Made by a program: the position numbers and the translations under genes. A model generated the notes under the pieces. The model was not told where the DNA came from, made no database searches, and worked only from the letters and a program-made list of their open reading frames with translations. From positions 1 through 5,971 of the forward strand of contig RFQS01000143.1 of NCBI GenBank assembly GCA_009924885.1: a stretch of DNA of 5,971 bases. Direction: 5' to 3'. Every line of letters starts with the position of its first letter. Position 1 is the first letter of the stretch. This stretch comes from Pseudomonadota bacterium. Lineage in GTDB: Bacteria > Cyanobacteriota > Vampirovibrionia > LMEP-6097. Shown here piece by piece: positions 5,367 to 5,971 of this stretch.

Positions 5367-5930
5367 TTAGCTAAAATTAGAAACGACTTGAACTTCCGTA
5401 ATATGGATAATATTTGGATTTGAACTCTCATTAAATGCTGCAATTTTTGTAACCTTTCTTAATTCTCCATCTGCATCTGTTACCGCAGATTGAGAAGAAG
5501 TGTTCCAATTTAATACGAGTCTAGTATTATGATATCCATTATAACTTGTGGTTTTATCTACACTTGAAACCTGAGCAAATGTAGTATTAATTCCACTGGG
5601 GGCAATCCCAGTCAATTCTACATAATCTCCAGCTTCAAAAGCTGAACCTGTACCTTCTGGGAAAATTACAGTAGTACTGGTTCCTGTGATGATGCCAACA
5701 ACTGGCTCAGAGCGAACACTCTCCTTTAAGATTAACTCAGTATTTGCTGCAACCCATATTGAGGTTGATGTATTAATTCCAGGAGATGCTCCAACTTCAA
5801 TGTAGGCATTTTGTGATGGAATTATACGAAGATAACCAGACTTCAAAGCAATAGGTCCACTTGTTGAAATTCCAGAAGCGGAACCAATCGTCAATGATGA
5901 TATTTTTTGAACTATTTTAAAAGCGGACAT
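5367..5930 (-). CDS. Beta-rich protein of unknown function upstream of gp21, possible virion component
   Basis: I do not recognise a named family. The 187 residues are rich in Ser, Thr, Gly, Ile and Val, alternate in the way of beta strands, and contain no cysteine, signal peptide or membrane segment. A segment such as YLRIIPSQNAYIEVG followed by WVAANTELIL resembles short beta-sandwich modules in phage head or tail accessory proteins, but this is impression only. A motif G-I-S/N-T-S/T occurs at residues 20, 51 and 113. In T4 the genes between portal gp20 and gp21 are 67 and 68, small helical or charged core proteins, and this protein does not look like either. A structural role is inferred from its place in the head operon and from a late-type promoter before it. 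No clear Shine-Dalgarno precedes the ATG. Its stop codon abuts the gp21 start. Confidence 0.85.
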   Translation of the reverse strand: MSAFKIVQKISSLTIGSASGISTSGPIALKSGYLRIIPSQNAYIEVGASPGINTSTSIWVAANTELILKESVRSEPVVGIITGTSTTVIFPEGTGSAFEAGDYVELTGIAPSGINTTFAQVSSVDKTTSYNGYHNTRLVLNWNTSSQSAVTDADGELRKVTKIAAFNESSNPNIIHITEVQVVSNFS

Positions 5931-5952
5931 ATTGATGTTGGTTATATAATTT

Positions 5953-5960
5953 ATTTATGA
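5953..5960 (-). promoter_or_regulatory. T4-type late promoter before the 187-aa gene
   Basis: The minus strand reads CATAAATA, seven of eight positions of TATAAATA, and it fits the looser NATAAATA form I recall for cyanophages. It ends 22 bases before the start codon, leaving a short leader. A TATAAT hexamer lies just upstream (5960-5965), but the window ends before a -35 could be checked. It would drive the 187-aa gene and gp21, and by read-through gp22 and gp23. Confidence 0.6.
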
Positions 5961-5971
5961 TTATAAGGTTT

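Noticed and set aside
5931..5971. End of an upstream gp20 (portal) gene at the right edge
   Set aside because: Several stop triplets occur in the 41 bases on the minus strand, but too little sequence remains to recognise any coding end.

Overview
The window looks like part of a T4-like myovirus genome, most probably a marine cyanophage or a close relative. The minus strand carries the T4-type head-assembly block in its canonical order: prohead protease gp21, prohead core scaffold gp22, major capsid protein gp23. gp22 has the long acidic N-terminal extension, and gp23 the sequence style, that I associate with cyanophage T4-like viruses. This assignment rests on recalled family sequences, not on a search. 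No gp24-like vertex gene follows gp23 within the window. There are no tRNA genes, CRISPR arrays or insertion sequences.

Layout from left to right. Positions 2-316 (+) hold a small conserved-looking hypothetical protein, possibly cut at its 5' end by the window edge, followed by a strong intrinsic terminator (338-365). Positions 367-414 hold a candidate sigma70-type promoter and a very good Shine-Dalgarno for a 497-codon gene (415-1908, +). Its product reads as a free-standing homing-endonuclease-like protein: a four-cysteine zinc motif, two helix-turn-helix segments, a Vsr/EDxHD-type nuclease core and a conserved C-terminal domain. A hairpin at 1907-1931 is an intrinsic terminator for the opposite strand. 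Reading leftward on the minus strand from the right edge come a beta-rich 187-aa protein of unknown function (5930-5367), gp21 (5366-4716), gp22 (4657-3434) and gp23 (3377-1959).

How the genes work together. On the T4 model, gp22 forms the internal core around which gp23 assembles. gp21 then cleaves gp22 to peptides and removes the gp23 N-terminus before DNA packaging. A T4-like cleavage motif (FLTE/A) is visible at gp23 residues 51-55. T4-type late promoter octamers precede the 187-aa gene (CATAAATA) and gp22 (TATAAATA), and a degraded one precedes gp23, so the block is probably transcribed late. gp21 starts directly after the stop of the 187-aa gene and is likely translationally coupled to it.

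The most interesting part is the endonuclease cassette. It is much more AT-rich than gp23, points against the head operon, sits exactly between two terminators belonging to its convergent neighbours, and is bracketed by an 11-bp perfect inverted repeat that includes its own stop codon. Its C-terminal domain resembles the GNAT-like fold of the Mom DNA-modification family by eye. The other open points are the 187-aa gene in the place where T4 has genes 67 and 68, and a duplicated peptide motif in the gp22 N-terminal extension.
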